Shown: in pieces, positions 44,003-53,483 of the stretch
How positions within the stretch are numbered: position 1 is the first letter of the stretch
How the letters are laid out: each line of letters opens with the position of its first letter
Origin: Paenibacillus_E oryzisoli_A
Lineage (GTDB): Bacteria > Bacillota > Bacilli > Paenibacillales > NBRC-103111
NCBI RefSeq assembly: GCF_050467285.1
Contig: NZ_JBCMUN010000001.1
Span: 744,001 to 808,000, forward strand
Direction of reading: 5' to 3'
Length of the DNA: 64,000 bases
Program-made: the position numbers and the translations under genes
The notes under the pieces: generated by a model
What the model was told of the DNA's origin: nothing
The model's input: only the letters and a program-made list of their open reading frames with translations
Databases searched by the model: none

Positions 44003-44218
44003 GGCAATTATTTTTTGCTTGATTTCGTTGTACGTCTGGATGATCTCTTCATTCCCTCGACGCAGCAAATCTTCTTCGCTGTCCGCTCCGAAGATCCGGT
44101 ACAGCTGCTCGGCAGCTTTTTCGGCTTGCGCCAGGGTCGGTTTTTCTGTTTCAATTAGAGTGAAGTAACGGTGCAAGGAAGCAAAGGCGGAGAATTGATC
44201 GGTTGTTTGAGCAGGCAT
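43991..44218 (-). CDS. Small helical protein, unknown function
   Basis: A 75-residue, mostly helical protein (MPAQTTDQFSAFASLHRYF, LAQAEKAAEQLYRIFGADSEEDLLR, EIKQKIIAAAI) with no Cys and no membrane segment. Ribosome binding site ACGAGGTC seven bases before the ATG; a terminator overlaps its last codons. It stands alone between corA and the SAM riboswitch, read away from the met operon. No family recognised. Confidence 0.55.
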   Translation of the reverse strand: MPAQTTDQFSAFASLHRYFTLIETEKPTLAQAEKAAEQLYRIFGADSEEDLLRRGNEEIIQTYNEIKQKIIAAAI

Positions 44219-44396
44219 GTCAATGACCTCGTTTCTTTACAAAAATTTTGTAAGAAGGGATTTTATCCTGTTCTCCTTTATGTCCCCCAAAACGGGACGA
44301 TTGAAACCTAAAACTTGATACGATATGTATCAATTATAACTCAGATGCTCCCAATTTTGCAATTTTAGCGGGAAATTTTGGCCAAGCAAGACGGTC

Positions 44397-44424
44397 TTGA
44401 CAATGATCTGATTTATAGTATGAT
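44397..44424 (+). promoter_or_regulatory. Sigma-A promoter of the met operon
   Basis: A perfect TTGACA (44397-44402), 16 bases, TATGAT (44419-44424). The predicted start near 44431 lies before the SAM riboswitch. Confidence 0.8.
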
Positions 44425-44449
44425 GAGATTAACTGAATACGTTTCATTT

Positions 44450-44573
44450 TCTTATCAAGAGTAGGTGGAGGGACTAGCCCTATGACACCCGGCAACCGAC
44501 AATCCTTTATCAGAAGGACTGCACGGTGCTAATTCTTGCGGATATGCTGCTACAGCACGTCTGGGAGATAAGA
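44450..44573 (+). promoter_or_regulatory. SAM riboswitch (S-box, SAM-I)
   Basis: TCTTATC (44450-44456) pairs with GATAAGA (44567-44573) as P1. Inside are the S-box marks AGAGTAGGTGGAGGGACT, ATGACACCCGGCAACCG, CACGGTGCTAATTC and TCTGGGAGATAAG. When S-adenosylmethionine is bound the downstream terminator forms and the met genes are off. Confidence 0.95.
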
Positions 44574-44596
44574 GAAGGACATTGATACTGATTTTT

Positions 44597-44634
44597 CATG
44601 GCCTTTCTCTGATTCCAGAGAAGGTCATTTTTGC
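44597..44634 (+). terminator. SAM riboswitch terminator
   Basis: GGCCTTTCTCTG pairs with CAGAGAAGGTC around ATTC and is followed by ATTTTTG. It lies between the S-box and the metA start codon and is the expected expression platform. Confidence 0.85.
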
Positions 44635-44689
44635 ATTTCATACGAATTTGAAACGGCTCAATCAGAATGAATGAGAAGGAGTGAACAGG

Positions 44690-45634
44690 ATGCCGATTAA
44701 GATTCCTGACAACTTGCCAGCCAAAGAAATACTAAACCAAGAGAACATTTTCACCATGGACGAATCTGTCGCGTACCACCAAGATATTCGCCCGCTTCGC
44801 ATCGCATTGTTGAACCTGATGCCGACCAAAGAAACGACGGAAACGCAGCTGCTTCGCCTGATCGGCAATACACCGCTGCAGGTGGAATTCGTTCTGCTGC
44901 ATCCGAAGACCCATACATCGAAGAATACGTCTGCCGAGCATCTTGAAATGTTCTACAAAACATTTGACGATATTAAGGAAGATAAGCTCGACGGCATGAT
45001 CATCACCGGCGCGCCGGTAGAACAGATGGATTTTGAGGACGTGAACTACTGGCAGGAGCTTACGCAGATTTTGGAGTGGAGCAAGGAAAATGTGACCTCT
45101 ACACTGCATATTTGCTGGGCCGCGCAAGCTGGGCTCTACCATCATTTCGGCGTGAGAAAGTATGGGCTTGAGGAGAAAATGTTCGGCGTTTTCCCGCACA
45201 CGGTTGCTGTGCCGAATACGAAGCTGCTCCGCGGCTTTGACGAAGTGTTCAACGTGCCGCAATCCCGCCATACCGACGTCCGCCGCGAAGATATTGTACG
45301 ATGTCCGGAGCTCGAGATTTTATCCGAATCCGAGGAATCCGGCGTGTATATCGCTGCGACGAAGGATGGCAAGCAAATTTTTGTCACAGGCCACTCCGAG
45401 TACGACGCTTGTTCCCTCAAATGGGAATATGACCGGGACGTCTCGAAAGGCTTGCCGATTGCGATTCCGAGAAACTATTATCCGAACAACGATCCGAGCA
45501 GATTGCCTTATAATACATGGCGTGCACATGCGAACTTGCTGTTCTCCAACTGGCTGAACTATTATGTGTATCAAGAAACGCCTTATGAATTGACTGCGAA
45601 TATTAATGAAAGCTTGGCAAGTGCACAGCTATAA
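44690..45634 (+). CDS. metA: Homoserine O-acyltransferase (MetA)
   Basis: A 314-residue enzyme that activates homoserine for methionine synthesis. The nucleophile Cys142 is in HICWAAQAGLYHHFG; SRHTDVRRED and VTGHSEYD complete the family pattern. In Bacillales MetA-type enzymes often use acetyl-CoA rather than succinyl-CoA; the donor is not decided here. Frame is open from GTG 44681, but ATG 44690 with AGAAGGAG at 44673-44680 is the better start. First gene after the SAM riboswitch, followed by two PLP enzymes that use its product. Confidence 0.92.
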   Translation: MPIKIPDNLPAKEILNQENIFTMDESVAYHQDIRPLRIALLNLMPTKETTETQLLRLIGNTPLQVEFVLLHPKTHTSKNTSAEHLEMFYKTFDDIKEDKLDGMIITGAPVEQMDFEDVNYWQELTQILEWSKENVTSTLHICWAAQAGLYHHFGVRKYGLEEKMFGVFPHTVAVPNTKLLRGFDEVFNVPQSRHTDVRREDIVRCPELEILSESEESGVYIAATKDGKQIFVTGHSEYDACSLKWEYDRDVSKGLPIAIPRNYYPNNDPSRLPYNTWRAHANLLFSNWLNYYVYQETPYELTANINESLASAQL

Positions 45635-45675
45635 AGAGCAACTAATCGAACTTAAATTCTTAGGAGGAATTCCCG

Positions 45676-46845
45676 TTGAAAATCGAAAGTCGTCTCGCCC
45701 AAATTGGCTCGATCCAAGAACCTGTGACAGGAGCGGTCAGCTTCCCCGTCTATCAAGCGACAGCGTTCCGTCACCCGAAGCTTGGTCAAAGCACTGGATT
45801 TGACTATGCCCGCACGAAAAGCCCGACGCGTAAAGTGCTTGAAGACGCCATTGCGCAGCTGGAGTCCGGCGATGCCGGCTTTGCCTGCTCGTCAGGCATG
45901 GCTGCGCTGCAAACGATTTTCGCTTATTTCAGCCAGGGGGATCACCTCATCGTTTCCTTAGACCTCTACGGTGGTACGTATCGTCTACTGGAGCGCATCA
46001 TGGCTCGCTTTGGCGTAACGGCGACGTATGTCGATACGAACGATCTGGACGCTTTGGAAGGCGCTTATCAGCCGAACACCAAGGGGCTTGTCATTGAAAC
46101 GCCGACGAATCCGCTGATGATGATCACGGATCTGGAGCTTGTCTGTACATGGGCCCGCAAAAAAGGGATCGTCTCCATCGTCGACAATACGCTGCTGACG
46201 CCATATCTCCAGCGTCCGATCGAGCTAGGCGCGGACATTGTTATTCACAGCGCGACGAAATATCTCGGCGGGCACAATGACGTGCTGGCCGGGCTGATCG
46301 TGACCAAGGGCAAAGAGCTTTCCGAGCAGATGGCTATTCTGCACAACTCCATTGGCGCGGTTCTCGGGCCGCAAGACAGCTGGCTGCTCATGAGAGGGAT
46401 GAAAACCCTCGCGCTTCGCATGGAGCGCCACGAATACAACGCGACGGCGATTGCAAAGTTCCTGCTGACGCATCCGCTGATCGATGAAGTGTTCTATCCG
46501 GCGCTGGAGACGCATCCGGGCTACGAGGTTCAAAATAAACAATCGAGCGGCAACACGGGGATTTTCTCCTTCAAAGTGAAGGATGCTCGTCTGGTCGAGC
46601 CGATCCTTCGCCACATTCAACTGATCGCATTCGCTGAAAGCCTTGGCGGCGTGGAGTCCTTGATGACCTACCCGGCTGTGCAGACGCATGCGGACATTCC
46701 GCTTGAGATTCGCGAGAAGGTTGGGGTTGACGACCGTTTGCTGCGTTTCTCTGTCGGCATCGAGCATGCGGACGATCTGATCGCCGATCTGTCCCGCGCG
46801 CTGGAAGCCGCGCAAGCTGAATTGGAAGGAGCTTCACAAGCATGA
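45676..46845 (+). CDS. metI: Cystathionine gamma-synthase / O-acetylhomoserine thiolyase (MetI)
   Basis: A 389-residue Cys/Met-metabolism PLP enzyme. Seen: FACSSGMAALQT, DLYGGTYRLLE, VDNTLLTPYLQRPIELGADIVIHSATKYLGGHND with the PLP lysine in SATKY. It joins acylated homoserine with cysteine or sulfide. In B. subtilis metI and metC form an S-box operon in the same order. Start is TTG 45676 with TAGGAGGA. Its stop overlaps metC by four bases. Confidence 0.9.
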   Translation: MKIESRLAQIGSIQEPVTGAVSFPVYQATAFRHPKLGQSTGFDYARTKSPTRKVLEDAIAQLESGDAGFACSSGMAALQTIFAYFSQGDHLIVSLDLYGGTYRLLERIMARFGVTATYVDTNDLDALEGAYQPNTKGLVIETPTNPLMMITDLELVCTWARKKGIVSIVDNTLLTPYLQRPIELGADIVIHSATKYLGGHNDVLAGLIVTKGKELSEQMAILHNSIGAVLGPQDSWLLMRGMKTLALRMERHEYNATAIAKFLLTHPLIDEVFYPALETHPGYEVQNKQSSGNTGIFSFKVKDARLVEPILRHIQLIAFAESLGGVESLMTYPAVQTHADIPLEIREKVGVDDRLLRFSVGIEHADDLIADLSRALEAAQAELEGASQA

Positions 46846-47999
46846 GCCATCAGGGAGAAAACAAAAAATTCGCGACGAAATTGATCCATTTCGGCGCTGA
46901 AATTGATAAAGCGACCGGCGCCTCTTCAGTGCCTCTCTACCAGGCGTCGACGTTCCACCAAGAGGACGTCGATGCGAATCAGCCGTACGATTACACGCGT
47001 TCCGGCAATCCGACTCGCCAAGCGCTGGAGGATTATATCGCGCTGCTCGAAGGTGGCACGCGCGGCTTCGCATTCGCCTCCGGCATGGCGGCGATATCGT
47101 CCGCGCTGATGCTGTTGTCGCAGGGCGACCATGTCGTCTGCACGGAAGACGTATACGGCGGTACATACCGTCTGCTGACGACGATCATGAACCGGATGGG
47201 CGTCGAGTCCACGTTCGTTGACATGACGGATCTGGCGCAAGTGCGCGCGGCGCTGCGTTCGAACACGAAGGCGATTTTCCTCGAGACGCCGTCGAACCCG
47301 ACTTTGAAAATCACGGACATCGCCGCGATTGTGGCAATTGCGAAAGAGCACGATGTGCTGACGATGCTCGACAACACGTTCATGACGCCGTATCACCAGC
47401 GTCCCATTGAGCTTGGCGTCGACATCGTGCTGCACAGCGCGACGAAGTTCCTTGGCGGCCATAGCGACGTGTTGGCCGGGCTGGCTGTCGTCGCGAACGA
47501 CAGTCTCGGCCGTCGCATGAAGATGATCCAGAACGGCATGGGCAACGTGCTGGGCATTCAGGATTCCTGGCTGCTGATGCGCGGCATGAAGACGTTGAAA
47601 GCGCGGATGGAGGGCTCGGAGACGAGTGCCCGCCGTTTGGCGCAGTGGCTGTCCGAGCAGGCGGACGTCGAAGCCGTGTATTACCCGGGCCTCCCAAGCC
47701 ATCCGGGCCGTGAGATCCACGAGAAGCAGTCCACCGGCTACGGCGCGGTCGTCTCTTTTGACGTTGGCTCCGGCGAGCGGGCGAAGCAGCTCATGAGCCG
47801 CGTGCACATTCCGCTCGTCGCGGTGAGCCTTGGCGCGGTCGAGAGCATTTTGTCGTATCCGGCGATGATGTCGCATGCGTCGATGCCGCGGGAAGTAAGG
47901 CTGCAGCGCGGCATTACGGACGGTTTGGTGCGGTACTCGGTCGGTCTCGAGGACATCGAGGACATTATTGCGGATCTGGAGCAGGCTTTACGCGGATAG
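46842..47999 (+). CDS. metC: Cystathionine beta-lyase (MetC)
   Basis: A 385-residue paralogue of MetI, with FASGMAAISSALML, EDVYGGTYRLL, LDNTFMTPYHQRPIELGVD and SATKFLGGHSDVLAG (PLP lysine). It splits cystathionine to homocysteine, ammonia and pyruvate. The start overlaps the metI stop, pointing to coupled translation. Assigned MetC by order and by close match to the B. subtilis pair; in this family exact reaction is hard to tell from sequence. A terminator lies 15 bases after the stop. Confidence 0.85.
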   Translation: MSHQGENKKFATKLIHFGAEIDKATGASSVPLYQASTFHQEDVDANQPYDYTRSGNPTRQALEDYIALLEGGTRGFAFASGMAAISSALMLLSQGDHVVCTEDVYGGTYRLLTTIMNRMGVESTFVDMTDLAQVRAALRSNTKAIFLETPSNPTLKITDIAAIVAIAKEHDVLTMLDNTFMTPYHQRPIELGVDIVLHSATKFLGGHSDVLAGLAVVANDSLGRRMKMIQNGMGNVLGIQDSWLLMRGMKTLKARMEGSETSARRLAQWLSEQADVEAVYYPGLPSHPGREIHEKQSTGYGAVVSFDVGSGERAKQLMSRVHIPLVAVSLGAVESILSYPAMMSHASMPREVRLQRGITDGLVRYSVGLEDIEDIIADLEQALRG

Positions 48000-48013
48000 T
48001 TGGTAGTTAGTGG

Positions 48014-48040
48014 AAAAAGCAGCGATGAGCTGCTTTTTTT
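48014..48040 (+). terminator. Rho-independent terminator after metC
   Basis: AAAAAGCAGC (48014-48023) pairs with GCTGCTTTTT (48029-48038), with more T residues after it. Confidence 0.9.
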
Positions 48041-48075
48041 ACATTTGGGTAGTTTTCCTTGTAGACGTGACCGCG

Positions 48076-48275
48076 CTTAGGAGTGGTAAACCACGCTTAT
48101 TGCCGCGGTTCGCGGCATCGCGTGAAAATAAGAGCGGTAAACCGCTGCTATGCGTGCAAATATTGCGGAATTGAGGCCTCCTTTCACCTAATAGAAGTGG
48201 TTTAGTACGCTTATTTTCGGATGAACACCGAATTAATATGAAATAGAAGTGGTCTGCCCCCACTATTTCTTGCGG
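48076..48275. repeat. Array of four degenerate hairpins in the metC-mqnC gap
   Basis: Four related units with the core AGTGGT or AGCGGT at 48082, 48133, 48196 and 48248, each followed by a partly inverted partner (for example GTGGTAAACCAC, AGCGGTAAACCGCT) and flanked by AATA or TTATT. The distances are 51, 63 and 52 bases. No open frame is convincing. The rest of the gap holds the mqnC promoter. Confidence 0.65.
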
Positions 48276-48319
48276 CTCATCCGCGGCATGGCCTGGCGAG
48301 CCACGGAACAGCCAAGCCG

Positions 48320-48348
48320 TTTAACCTTGAGCATTTCTATGGTACAAT
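48320..48348 (+). promoter_or_regulatory. Promoter of mqnC
   Basis: TTTAAC (48320-48325), 17 bases, TACAAT (48343-48348) with an extended -10 TGG. It lies 45 bases before the GTG start. Confidence 0.6.
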
Positions 48349-48393
48349 GAATAAATATGAGCGAAAAAGAGAAAGCGAAGGAGTTGAGCTGCT

Positions 48394-49530
48394 GTGAAAC
48401 CGATTGATCGTATTTTAACGAAGGCACAAGCAGGCGGACGTATTGATGTGGAAGAATGTATTACCCTCTTTGAGTCCGATCAAATAGAGAAAATTGGCGA
48501 CACCGCCAACCAGATTATGAAAAAGTGGCATCCGGATCCAATCACGACGTTCGTTATCGGACGGAATATCAACTACACGAACATTTGCGACGTGTACTGC
48601 CGTTTCTGCGCGTTTTACCGTGCGCCTGGCTCGGAAGAAGGCTATGTGCTGCCGGATGAGACGATTTTCCAGAAAATTCAAGAAACGTTGGATGTAGACG
48701 GCACCGAAATTCTCATGCAAGGCGGGACGAATCCGAACCTTCCTTTCAGCTATTATACAAACATTTTGCGTGAGATTAAAAAACGCTTCAACATTACGAT
48801 GCACTCCTTCTCTCCTGCTGAGATCATGAAAATGAAAGACGTCTCCGAAGGACTTTCACTTGAAGAAGTCGTTCGCCAGCTGCATGAAGCGGGACTCGAC
48901 TCGCTGCCTGGCGGCGGCGCGGAAATTCTTGACGACCGGACACGCCGCAAGATCAGCCGTCTCAAAGGCTCGTGGCGCGACTGGATGAACGTCATGCAAA
49001 CCGCGCATAAGATCGGCATGCATACCACGGGCACGATGGTTATCGGATTCGGCGAATCGCTCGAAGAGCGCGCGCTTCACATGCTGCGCATCCGCGACGC
49101 GCAGGACGATGTGCTTCTGCAGCAACTGAACACGCCGGGCTTCCTGGCGTTCATCCCGTGGACGTTCCAGCCGGACAACACCAACATGAAGGCCGAGAAA
49201 GTGAAGCCGGAAGAGTATCTCAAGACGCTGGCCATCTCGCGCATCATGCTCGACAACGTCCCGAACTTCCAGTCCTCCTGGGTGACGATGGGCCCTGAGA
49301 TCGGCAAACTGACGCTCAGCTACGGCTGCAACGACTTCGGCTCGACGATGATCGAGGAGAACGTAGTCTCCGCGGCGGGCACCACCCACAAAGTCAACAT
49401 CGGCTCCACGCTGGACATCATCCGCCAGGCAGGCAAAATCCCAGCTCAGCGGAATACGAAGTACGAGATTCTGCGTGTGTTCGACGATGAGAACGCGAAG
49501 GTTGATAAGGATTTTGTGATGCAGAATTAG
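48394..49530 (+). CDS. mqnC: Cyclic dehypoxanthinyl futalosine synthase (MqnC)
   Basis: A 378-residue radical SAM enzyme of the futalosine menaquinone pathway. The iron-sulfur motif is Cys65-x3-Cys69-x2-Cys72 (ICDVYCRFC). Other marks: LMQGGTNPNLPFSYY, MHSFSPAEI, DSLPGGGAEIL, MHTTGTMVIGFGE. It closes the second ring after MqnB. MqnE is similar, but GTNPNLPF and GGGAEI favour MqnC. GTG start with GAAGGAG ten bases upstream. No other mqn gene in the window. Confidence 0.88.
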   Translation: MKPIDRILTKAQAGGRIDVEECITLFESDQIEKIGDTANQIMKKWHPDPITTFVIGRNINYTNICDVYCRFCAFYRAPGSEEGYVLPDETIFQKIQETLDVDGTEILMQGGTNPNLPFSYYTNILREIKKRFNITMHSFSPAEIMKMKDVSEGLSLEEVVRQLHEAGLDSLPGGGAEILDDRTRRKISRLKGSWRDWMNVMQTAHKIGMHTTGTMVIGFGESLEERALHMLRIRDAQDDVLLQQLNTPGFLAFIPWTFQPDNTNMKAEKVKPEEYLKTLAISRIMLDNVPNFQSSWVTMGPEIGKLTLSYGCNDFGSTMIEENVVSAAGTTHKVNIGSTLDIIRQAGKIPAQRNTKYEILRVFDDENAKVDKDFVMQN

Positions 49531-49643
49531 GGGCATGACAGGGGAATTATGGAGAGAATAGGGTAAAAACTTCATAACTAAATTTGCGTGTATGAACGAC
49601 ACAAAATAGTGTTTTCACCATGTGAATTGTGTGCGTAGACTAC

Positions 49644-49697
49644 AACGCTTATCTAATATCTAATCCTTTGGAGGGATGGTATGGATAAGCGTTTTTT
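49644..49697 (+). terminator. Long terminator-like hairpin left of sugar locus 2
   Basis: AACGCTTATC (49644-49653) pairs with GATAAGCGTT (49684-49693), with ATCC/GGAT inside, then a T-run. It resembles the hairpin at 59733. It ends mqnC transcription about 110 bases after the stop; the sequence between holds no gene. Confidence 0.8.
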
Positions 49698-49899
49698 GGC
49701 GTCTGGCAGGGATATACGGGAAGAATAAACTTGAAATTTCCGGATATTAACGATCAGATGGTGTTTTGATAAACTCATTAAGATTCTACTAGAAATAACA
49801 ATATTAACATCTATATTCCACGATTTTCTCGCTTTATAATTATCTTCCAAGGAGGTACTCTATTACCCCATTTGGTGAAATTGCTTCGTTGAAAACCGT

Positions 49900-49961
49900 A
49901 AGATTTTATCCGTTTATCCGTGGATTTTTGCTGTCTGGCTCGCGTCAGGCGGTGCTACAAT
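49900..49961 (+). promoter_or_regulatory. Operator-promoter 2 (kinase promoter of sugar locus 2)
   Basis: Block 49900-49940 starts AAGATTTTATCCGTTTATC and has TGTCTG at 49932-49937; TACAAT lies 18 bases on at 49956-49961. It is nearly identical to operator 1 at its left end. Presumed target of the regulator at 51855. Confidence 0.7.
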
Positions 49962-50038
49962 ACACGTATCGGCAAGTCCCTATGAGGCGGAAGAGCTTGA
50001 GCAGCTTCTCGCCTTCTTGTGATTCGGAGGTATTCCAG

Positions 50039-51892
50039 ATGACGAAATGGCGTTCCCTTATTCGATATATCCGCCAAAAATTCAAGGTAAAGCTCATTAT
50101 CAGCTTATCCGTTATTATTACGGTCTGTTCCGTTGTAATCGGGTATATCTCTTACCGGATCAATCTTCAATTATTTGAAGACGAGATCAGCAACCAATAC
50201 CTGAAGACCAGCGAGCAGACGATGGAGCAGATCGGGTACAAAATTCAGGACATCTATCGGATAACGGACTTCATCTTTTTTCACCCTTATGTGGAGCAGC
50301 TTGTTCTTGACATGCAGGCGGAAGCCGGGGAGCATGAAAGCGCAGCATACCGCAATTATCAGTTGGAGCGGGTGTTGGCTAAGGTGCTCTTGCCCATTAA
50401 AAGCGAGACTCCCTATATCCGGGCAGTGTACATCACGGATGTGCGCGGCAACAATTTGTTCTATAGCCAATCGAATATGCTGGTTCCGCCTCAGTTCCCG
50501 GAGTTCTACAATCAGGTGGAAAAAGGAATACCGGGCTCCTCGGCAGAGATTGTCTGGCAGAGGCTGAAGCTCCAGGATGAGCTGGAACCATCGGGAGAAA
50601 AGAGCTATCTGGTTGCAGCCCGGAAATTGATGTCTACGAAACAGTACAGACAGTACGGTACGATTATTTTGATTATCGATGAAACGCTATTCGAGGAATC
50701 CCTCTATCCACTAATGTCAGCTCGGGCTACGGGAGTGCATCTGTATGACCAATACAACCGTCTGTTGTATAGCCTCGAGCCTAGGCAACCCACCGGCATG
50801 ATGCCTGAGCTGGAGGAAGGAGCGGGAACCTTCATTCAAAGCAACAGCACAGCAGATTACTTGACTGTTACCAGCGTGTATGAACCTCGGGATTTCAAGC
50901 TGTTAAGCAGCGTCTCTCTGTCCGGGATCAAGGAGAAGGGACGCAATGTGTACAAGCTGGCGCTGGTCTCGGGTTTCATCAGCATCTTGTTGATGACAGC
51001 GAGCATTTCCTTTTTAAGCGGCAAAATGCTCAAGCCCTTGCTGGTCTTGGTGAAGGCTATGCACCGGGTTCGGGATGGCAACTTTCAGGTGGCCATTCCC
51101 AAGGCGTCCGCTGATGAGTTCGGCTTTCTGACGGACAGCTTCAATCGGATGATGTTTCATATCGATACATTGATACAGGAGGCGTATGTCAGCAAGCTCA
51201 GCGAGAAGGAAGCGGAGTTGAAAGCGCTGCAGGCACAGCTCAATCCCCATTTTTTGCATAATACGTTGAATACGATTTATTGGAAAATCATGCTGCTATA
51301 CGATGATGAGGAAACGGCATCTCTTGTCACCAGCTTGTCGAATTTGCTGAAGTATTCGTTGGAGCCTGTTTCCACCCCCAGCACGTTGCAGGAGGAACTG
51401 GCCCAGATTCGCAATTACATTAATATCCAGGAGGCCCGCTACGGAAGCAATCTCCATGTCAGTATCACCATGGAGGAGGGGCTGGAGCAGGGGAGGATGC
51501 AGCGGCTTTTGCTGCAGCCGTTGGTGGAGAATGTGTTCGTTCACGCGTTCCGGGACATGTCCGGGGAAAAGCGGCTTTCCATCCGCGCCTTCAGGCAAGG
51601 AGAGGATAGGCTGCGGATTGATATCGAAGATAACGGCTGCGGCATGCCGACGGAGAATCTGCATGTGCTGCTGAGAAAGCGGCTTGCTGCGGCGGGCAGG
51701 AGACCCGAGGAACGAGAGAGTATCGGCATACACAATGTGATCAGACGAATTGATCTGGTCTATGGAGACGCTTATGGTCTTGAGATTCATCCTCTTCGAG
51801 AGGGAACGCAGGTAAGTCTTAAGCTGCCATTTATCGTGGAGGAGGAGAAAATGGATGAACCGGAGGATGCGGATTTTACTGGTGGAGGATGA
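50039..51892 (+). CDS. YesM-type sensor histidine kinase, sugar locus 2
   Basis: A 617-residue paralogue of the kinase at 25738: membrane helix (residues about 19-38), extracellular sensor, second helix, HAMP, phospho-acceptor LKALQAQLNPHFLHNTLN, and HATPase motifs LLLQPLVENVFVHAF and DNGCGMP. Sequence identity is high throughout, including the sensor (EISNQYLKTSEQTMEQIGYK, IYRITDFIFFHPYVE), so the ligand may be similar. The frame is open from 49889, but the promoter lies inside that extension; ATG 50039 has CGGAGG eight bases upstream. The sensor half differs most between the two paralogues. Confidence 0.87.
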   Translation: MTKWRSLIRYIRQKFKVKLIISLSVIITVCSVVIGYISYRINLQLFEDEISNQYLKTSEQTMEQIGYKIQDIYRITDFIFFHPYVEQLVLDMQAEAGEHESAAYRNYQLERVLAKVLLPIKSETPYIRAVYITDVRGNNLFYSQSNMLVPPQFPEFYNQVEKGIPGSSAEIVWQRLKLQDELEPSGEKSYLVAARKLMSTKQYRQYGTIILIIDETLFEESLYPLMSARATGVHLYDQYNRLLYSLEPRQPTGMMPELEEGAGTFIQSNSTADYLTVTSVYEPRDFKLLSSVSLSGIKEKGRNVYKLALVSGFISILLMTASISFLSGKMLKPLLVLVKAMHRVRDGNFQVAIPKASADEFGFLTDSFNRMMFHIDTLIQEAYVSKLSEKEAELKALQAQLNPHFLHNTLNTIYWKIMLLYDDEETASLVTSLSNLLKYSLEPVSTPSTLQEELAQIRNYINIQEARYGSNLHVSITMEEGLEQGRMQRLLLQPLVENVFVHAFRDMSGEKRLSIRAFRQGEDRLRIDIEDNGCGMPTENLHVLLRKRLAAAGRRPEERESIGIHNVIRRIDLVYGDAYGLEIHPLREGTQVSLKLPFIVEEEKMDEPEDADFTGGG

Positions 51893-53444
51893 GCCTATGT
51901 TCCGCAAGGGTCTGGCAAAGATGATCGCTGGTTTGAATACGGTCTGGGAAGTATGCGGGGAGGCGGAGAACGGCGAGGAAGCGGAGCAGTTCGTGGAACA
52001 ATTGTGTCCGGATCTGGTCATTACGGATATTCGGATGCCCTTGATGGACGGTCTGGAGCTGCTGCAGCGGGTGAAGGCTGCCCATCCCGACATCGAGGTC
52101 ATTGTGATTACCGGCTACCAGGATTTCCAGTATGCCCAATCTGCTTTGCGCTGCGGTGCACTGGATATTCTGGTGAAGCCCTGCAGCAAACAGGACATTT
52201 GCCTTGTGCTGGATAAAGCGGAAGCGGCGGCAGCCGTCAAGCGGCAGCAGCGGGGCATAGAGCAGTGGGAAGAAGCCCAGCGGTTGGACAATGCACTGCG
52301 GGAGCTGTTTTTGCGGCTGCCCTGCCGCCCGGACATTGAGGCAGTCCTGCAGCGCCGGATATACGGCACGAAATTGATCCTGCTCTATATCGCCGACTAT
52401 TCTCCTACCCACAAGCAATATGTGAAGAAGGATATACCGCTCTTGCAATTTGCTGTGCTGAATATTGTCGGCGAGGTGATGAGGGAGGTTCAAGGAGATG
52501 CGGCGGGCTGCTTGCTGATCGTGGAGACAGGTTGTTTTGCCCTGTTTGTCAAGGATTTGGCAGCGGAACAGGAGCGGCAACTGCAGAGCGCCATTGCGGG
52601 GAGCCTGTGGAGCTTCCTTGGCCTGCGAACGGAGCTGCAGGAGGCGGTTGCCGTGACCGCTCTCGAACAGCTTCCGGATCTGTACGAGGAACGGCTTGGC
52701 GTTTGGCGGAGCGGAGCAGTGTTTGGCGGTATTCCCGCATCGTCGTTGTCCCGGGAGGAGGTCGAGCAATCCCTTCCCGACGAAGGCTCGAGCAGGATGA
52801 AGCAGCAGATGATCGCTGAGCAGTTGGCCGAACTGATTCGGGAAGGGAACCTAAAGGGATTGAAGGAATGCCTGGAGCAGTTAACCGAAGCTGTGTGCGC
52901 CTCCAACCCGGTGGTACGGAAGCTGGAGGCGCTGTCACTGGTTTTTGCCTTGCAGCAAACGGCCCGAAAACAGTTGGAGTCAGAATCTGACGCTGGGCTG
53001 TTGACAGCCCGGATAGAGCGTCTTCATAAATGCGGCAGCTTGGAAGAGCTGCGGTCGTGGCTGGCGGAGGCGATAGAACATTTACTGGAGGAACTGGCAG
53101 AGTGGCAGAACAAATATGGCGGGAGTTCTGTGGCTGCCGCTATCCGTTACATGGAGGAGCACTATGCGAGCAAGCAACTGGCACTGGCGGATGTGGCCGG
53201 CCAGGCCCACCTGAGCCCAGCTTATTTTAGTCATTTGTTAAAGAAGGAAACAGGTCGCAGCTTTGTTACCCTCCTGATCGAAATGCGGATGGAAAAGGCG
53301 AAGCAGCTTCTGGCCGGTACGAGCTTGAACGTGACAGAGGTGGCGAGCATTGTAGGGTATGATCTGCCTAATTATTTTGCCAAACTGTTCAAGCAACACA
53401 GCGGATTGACCCCCAAGGAATACCGGAAGCAACATCAGTCATAG
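51855..53444 (+). CDS. AraC-type response regulator (YesN-like), sugar locus 2
   Basis: A 529-residue regulator with a receiver domain (LLVEDEPMFRKG, LVITDIRMPLMDG, ILVKPCS), a linker, and a C-terminal AraC domain (LALADVAGQAHLSPAYFSHLLKKETG, VTEVASIVGYDLPNYFAKLFKQHSG). The HTH helices are nearly the same as in the regulator at 27560, which explains why both loci could share one operator type. ATG 51855 follows GGAGGAG; ATG 51867 matches the start of the paralogue and is an alternative. Overlaps the kinase by 38 bases. Confidence 0.87.
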   Translation: MNRRMRILLVEDEPMFRKGLAKMIAGLNTVWEVCGEAENGEEAEQFVEQLCPDLVITDIRMPLMDGLELLQRVKAAHPDIEVIVITGYQDFQYAQSALRCGALDILVKPCSKQDICLVLDKAEAAAAVKRQQRGIEQWEEAQRLDNALRELFLRLPCRPDIEAVLQRRIYGTKLILLYIADYSPTHKQYVKKDIPLLQFAVLNIVGEVMREVQGDAAGCLLIVETGCFALFVKDLAAEQERQLQSAIAGSLWSFLGLRTELQEAVAVTALEQLPDLYEERLGVWRSGAVFGGIPASSLSREEVEQSLPDEGSSRMKQQMIAEQLAELIREGNLKGLKECLEQLTEAVCASNPVVRKLEALSLVFALQQTARKQLESESDAGLLTARIERLHKCGSLEELRSWLAEAIEHLLEELAEWQNKYGGSSVAAAIRYMEEHYASKQLALADVAGQAHLSPAYFSHLLKKETGRSFVTLLIEMRMEKAKQLLAGTSLNVTEVASIVGYDLPNYFAKLFKQHSGLTPKEYRKQHQS

Positions 53445-53483
53445 ACAGGCGGCATCCATCGAATAAGCTGGGAGGGGAACAAA

